A stretch of DNA of 64,000 nucleotides from Chitinophagaceae bacterium (GTDB taxonomy: Bacteria > Bacteroidota > Bacteroidia > Chitinophagales > Chitinophagaceae). Shown in pieces: positions 62,224 through 64,000 of this stretch; position 1 is the first letter of the stretch, and each line of letters starts with the position of its first letter. The stretch covers positions 1 to 64,000 of the forward strand of contig JAIEQM010000031.1 of NCBI GenBank assembly GCA_019747705.1, read 5' to 3'. The translations under genes and the position numbers were made by a program. The notes below the pieces were generated by a model that searched no databases, was not told the origin of the DNA, and worked only from the letters and a program-made list of their open reading frames with translations.

Positions 62224-63488
62224 TTAACAGAATCAAGTAATGATACAAGTTTCCTGGTTACTTCTTTTGCAGAGTATTGATTAAAAAGTTTCATATCCAC
62301 CTGTTCGGGTTGATAGCTGCTCTCAAACAAAAAAAAATCATCAAAGACCCGGCAAAATTGCTGCCTGATGTCTGCTATAGCTTCTTTTCCGTTAAAAGCC
62401 AATACTCTTCCTGCGTTAGTTGATCGTACAATATGCACAGCAGTACTTTGCATATGTAATACAGCAAGGATAGGTTTTTTACTTAACACACCCTGGTATG
62501 TTTTGGAAGGAGTGTAATGCGGCTCTGTACTTCCCAGGATAAATACAGCATCGGCAGCATCAAGATGAATTAATACATCCAGGTATGGAATCCTTTTGGG
62601 GTATTCAAATACAACTGTTTGCCACAATCCATATTTTTCTGCCAGTGGTTTTATATTATGACCCATCGCATCATGTGTTGTTTTACCTGTTCCAATAAAG
62701 TGAAACTCCACTTCACGAAACTGTTTCTGATTGGCAGCAATTGATTGAAAGATGGCTTCAAGTGGTTCGTACGCTTTAGGCAACATGGCTCCTGCATAAA
62801 CGAGTTGCAGTTTCTGATTTTTTTGAAAAAGGTAAGGTTGTAATTTCAGTGTTTTTAACACTTCATGATCTGCTGCTTCACCGCCATAAGGCATGGCCCC
62901 AACTACACAGCTTTTTTTTAATGAAGGATTTCGTTCAAGCACCGCAGTAAAATAACCTTCCGCCACACCAGTAATCATTGCTGCATCTTTCACAGCTTTC
63001 GGTTCCAGCCATTTTGCAAGTTTTGTGCTGAACCAATGACGTGAAAACAATTTATCTGATCCCGGAAACTGATGCAACCACGGATCAATATAATCAATCC
63101 CATACAGTACCCCTGTTTTGCGGTGCAGGTAAGTACCAATTAAAGAAACATAAAAGGAGGGGATAGTGATATATACAAAATCAATTTTCTCTTGTTTTAC
63201 AAGTTCGAGTGCTTTTTTCCGTAATTGAAAAAAACCTCTCAATCCTATATCGCCTATCAACCTTGGCTTGCTAACAGCATATGCCTTTACTTTTTCAATG
63301 CGCTGATTAACAGGTAATAATTTTTGCAGATTCCGGTCTAATGATTCTTCATAATAAGCCTCGTCAACTGTAAGAATAATTGGTTCCCATCCAAAAGCCG
63401 GTAAATGTTGAGCAAACAGCCTGCTACGGTGCACTGCAGCAAGATTGGATGGAGGATAATGAGGTGAAATGATGAGAATTTTTTTCAC
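62220..63488 (-). CDS. Glycosyltransferase-like protein (GT4-type fold)
   Basis: The GTG at 63488 (KKILIISPHYPPSNLAAVHR) sits just past the methyltransferase stop and gives 422 residues; an ATG at 63533 is also open but overlaps the upstream gene by 44 bases. The protein has a GT-B fold pattern: N-terminal YPPSNLAAVHRSRLFAQHLP, a central LVYAGAMLPKAYEPLEAIFQ and FILGSTEPHYTPSKTYQGVL near the donor side. The classical E-x7-E is absent, so this is a divergent member. Confidence 0.75.
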   Translation of the reverse strand: MKKILIISPHYPPSNLAAVHRSRLFAQHLPAFGWEPIILTVDEAYYEESLDRNLQKLLPVNQRIEKVKAYAVSKPRLIGDIGLRGFFQLRKKALELVKQEKIDFVYITIPSFYVSLIGTYLHRKTGVLYGIDYIDPWLHQFPGSDKLFSRHWFSTKLAKWLEPKAVKDAAMITGVAEGYFTAVLERNPSLKKSCVVGAMPYGGEAADHEVLKTLKLQPYLFQKNQKLQLVYAGAMLPKAYEPLEAIFQSIAANQKQFREVEFHFIGTGKTTHDAMGHNIKPLAEKYGLWQTVVFEYPKRIPYLDVLIHLDAADAVFILGSTEPHYTPSKTYQGVLSKKPILAVLHMQSTAVHIVRSTNAGRVLAFNGKEAIADIRQQFCRVFDDFFLFESSYQPEQVDMKLFNQYSAKEVTRKLVSLLDSVK

Positions 63489-63489
63489 A

Positions 63490-63993
63490 TTAAACACGTT
63501 TGAAAAAAAGCAAATTTTCACAATGGGTTTCATTGGTAGCTTTTAATTTCTCAGTAAACCGTTCATCGTATTGATAGCCCAGTTGTTTAAATTTTGAAAT
63601 CCAGTAACCGGGTAATTGCTCATTAAAATGACCATGACCACCCTGTCCCGGTTTTGCAGCAGAGATTAAAATATTTGATGAATGATTTGTAAGCGTCTTC
63701 AGAAATGCGGTCTCATAATCGGGATGAATATGTTCAATTACTTCAAAGCACCAAACAAGATCAAATATCCTGTTTAAATTCAATTCCTTATTCAGGTTAT
63801 ACTTTACAATTTTTTCTTTAACTCCGGATTGCGAAATTGCGATATTCGAGTTTTCAATGCCAACAGCATCAATCCCTTTGCTTAAATAATATTGAAGCGA
63901 TAATCCAATACCACATCCCACATCCAAAACAGACAATGGCTTTACTTCCGTAGTGACAATGTCAAGTACTTTCTCTGGAAACAAAGAGCACAT
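63490..63993 (-). CDS. Class I SAM-dependent methyltransferase (5' end outside window)
   Basis: The visible 167 residues hold SAM motif I VLDVGCGIGLSLQYYL, motif II with GIENSNIAI, DLVWCFEVIEHIHPDY and ILISAAKPGQGGHGHFNEQ. The Met at 63993 may be internal: the frame remains open to the last base of the window, so the start probably lies beyond 64000. Its stop overlaps the next gene's alternative start. Probably modifies a sugar of the polysaccharide. Confidence 0.8.
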   Translation of the reverse strand: MCSLFPEKVLDIVTTEVKPLSVLDVGCGIGLSLQYYLSKGIDAVGIENSNIAISQSGVKEKIVKYNLNKELNLNRIFDLVWCFEVIEHIHPDYETAFLKTLTNHSSNILISAAKPGQGGHGHFNEQLPGYWISKFKQLGYQYDERFTEKLKATNETHCENLLFFKRV

Positions 63994-64000
63994 GAACAGA

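Noticed and set aside
1..64000. tRNA or rRNA genes
   Set aside because: Looked for cloverleaf and rRNA-like sequence in all intergenic stretches and saw none.

Overview
The window reads as a chromosomal segment of a Bacteroidota bacterium, most likely family Chitinophagaceae. Family-level pointers are a SusC/SusD pair driven by a FecI/FecR sigma and anti-sigma pair, a very large PKD-repeat protein with a type IX secretion (T9SS) type B C-terminal domain, a tricorn-like S41 peptidase, DUF983 and DUF2721 proteins, a Bacteroidota-type dihydroorotase and AT-rich intergenic DNA. No rRNA, tRNA or CRISPR array was seen.

Region 1 (1-11.1 kb) is accessory. It holds a winged-helix/nucleotidyltransferase pair that resembles an AbiE-like toxin-antitoxin module, a secreted cupin, a small protein with a Cys-rich tail, a truncated gene, and several families of palindromic or dispersed repeats. 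It also holds a three-gene operon read as toxin, Xre antitoxin and SecB-like chaperone, that is a TAC (toxin-antitoxin-chaperone) system with a palindromic candidate operator. A tricorn-like protease and an M23 peptidase follow, then a graveyard with two gene fragments on either side of a 178-bp MITE-like element flanked by TA.

Region 2 (11.1-22.4 kb) is a nutrient-uptake locus on the minus strand (fecI-like, fecR-like, susC-like, susD-like), then two truncated transposases of different families placed back to back, a lipoprotein gene with an apparent homopolymer frameshift, and a DUF937-OmpA fusion.

Region 3 (22.7-34.4 kb) holds the PKD/T9SS giant protein, an outer-membrane beta-barrel protein, pyrC, a MutS-like ATPase and a ComM/YifB ATPase.

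Region 4 (34.4-45.3 kb) is a first surface-polysaccharide locus: initiating sugar transferase, flippase, methyltransferases (one broken by a single in-frame TAG), two polymerase/ligase candidates, glycosyltransferases, and a chain-length-determinant-like protein. It is followed by a 109-bp element with perfect 17-bp terminal inverted repeats and a GT25 transferase.

Region 5 (45.3-51.6 kb) holds an ABC exporter, DUF983, DUF2721, a TonB-dependent receptor, and a MerR-family regulator with the CarH-type cobalamin photoreceptor motifs.

Region 6 (51.8-64 kb, minus strand) is a second polysaccharide locus that runs off the window: five GT4-type glycosyltransferases (two of them tandem paralogues), a GT2, a WcaF-like acetyltransferase, a polymerase, a CpsB-like PHP phosphatase, and gmd plus fcl for GDP-L-fucose, so its product probably contains fucose.
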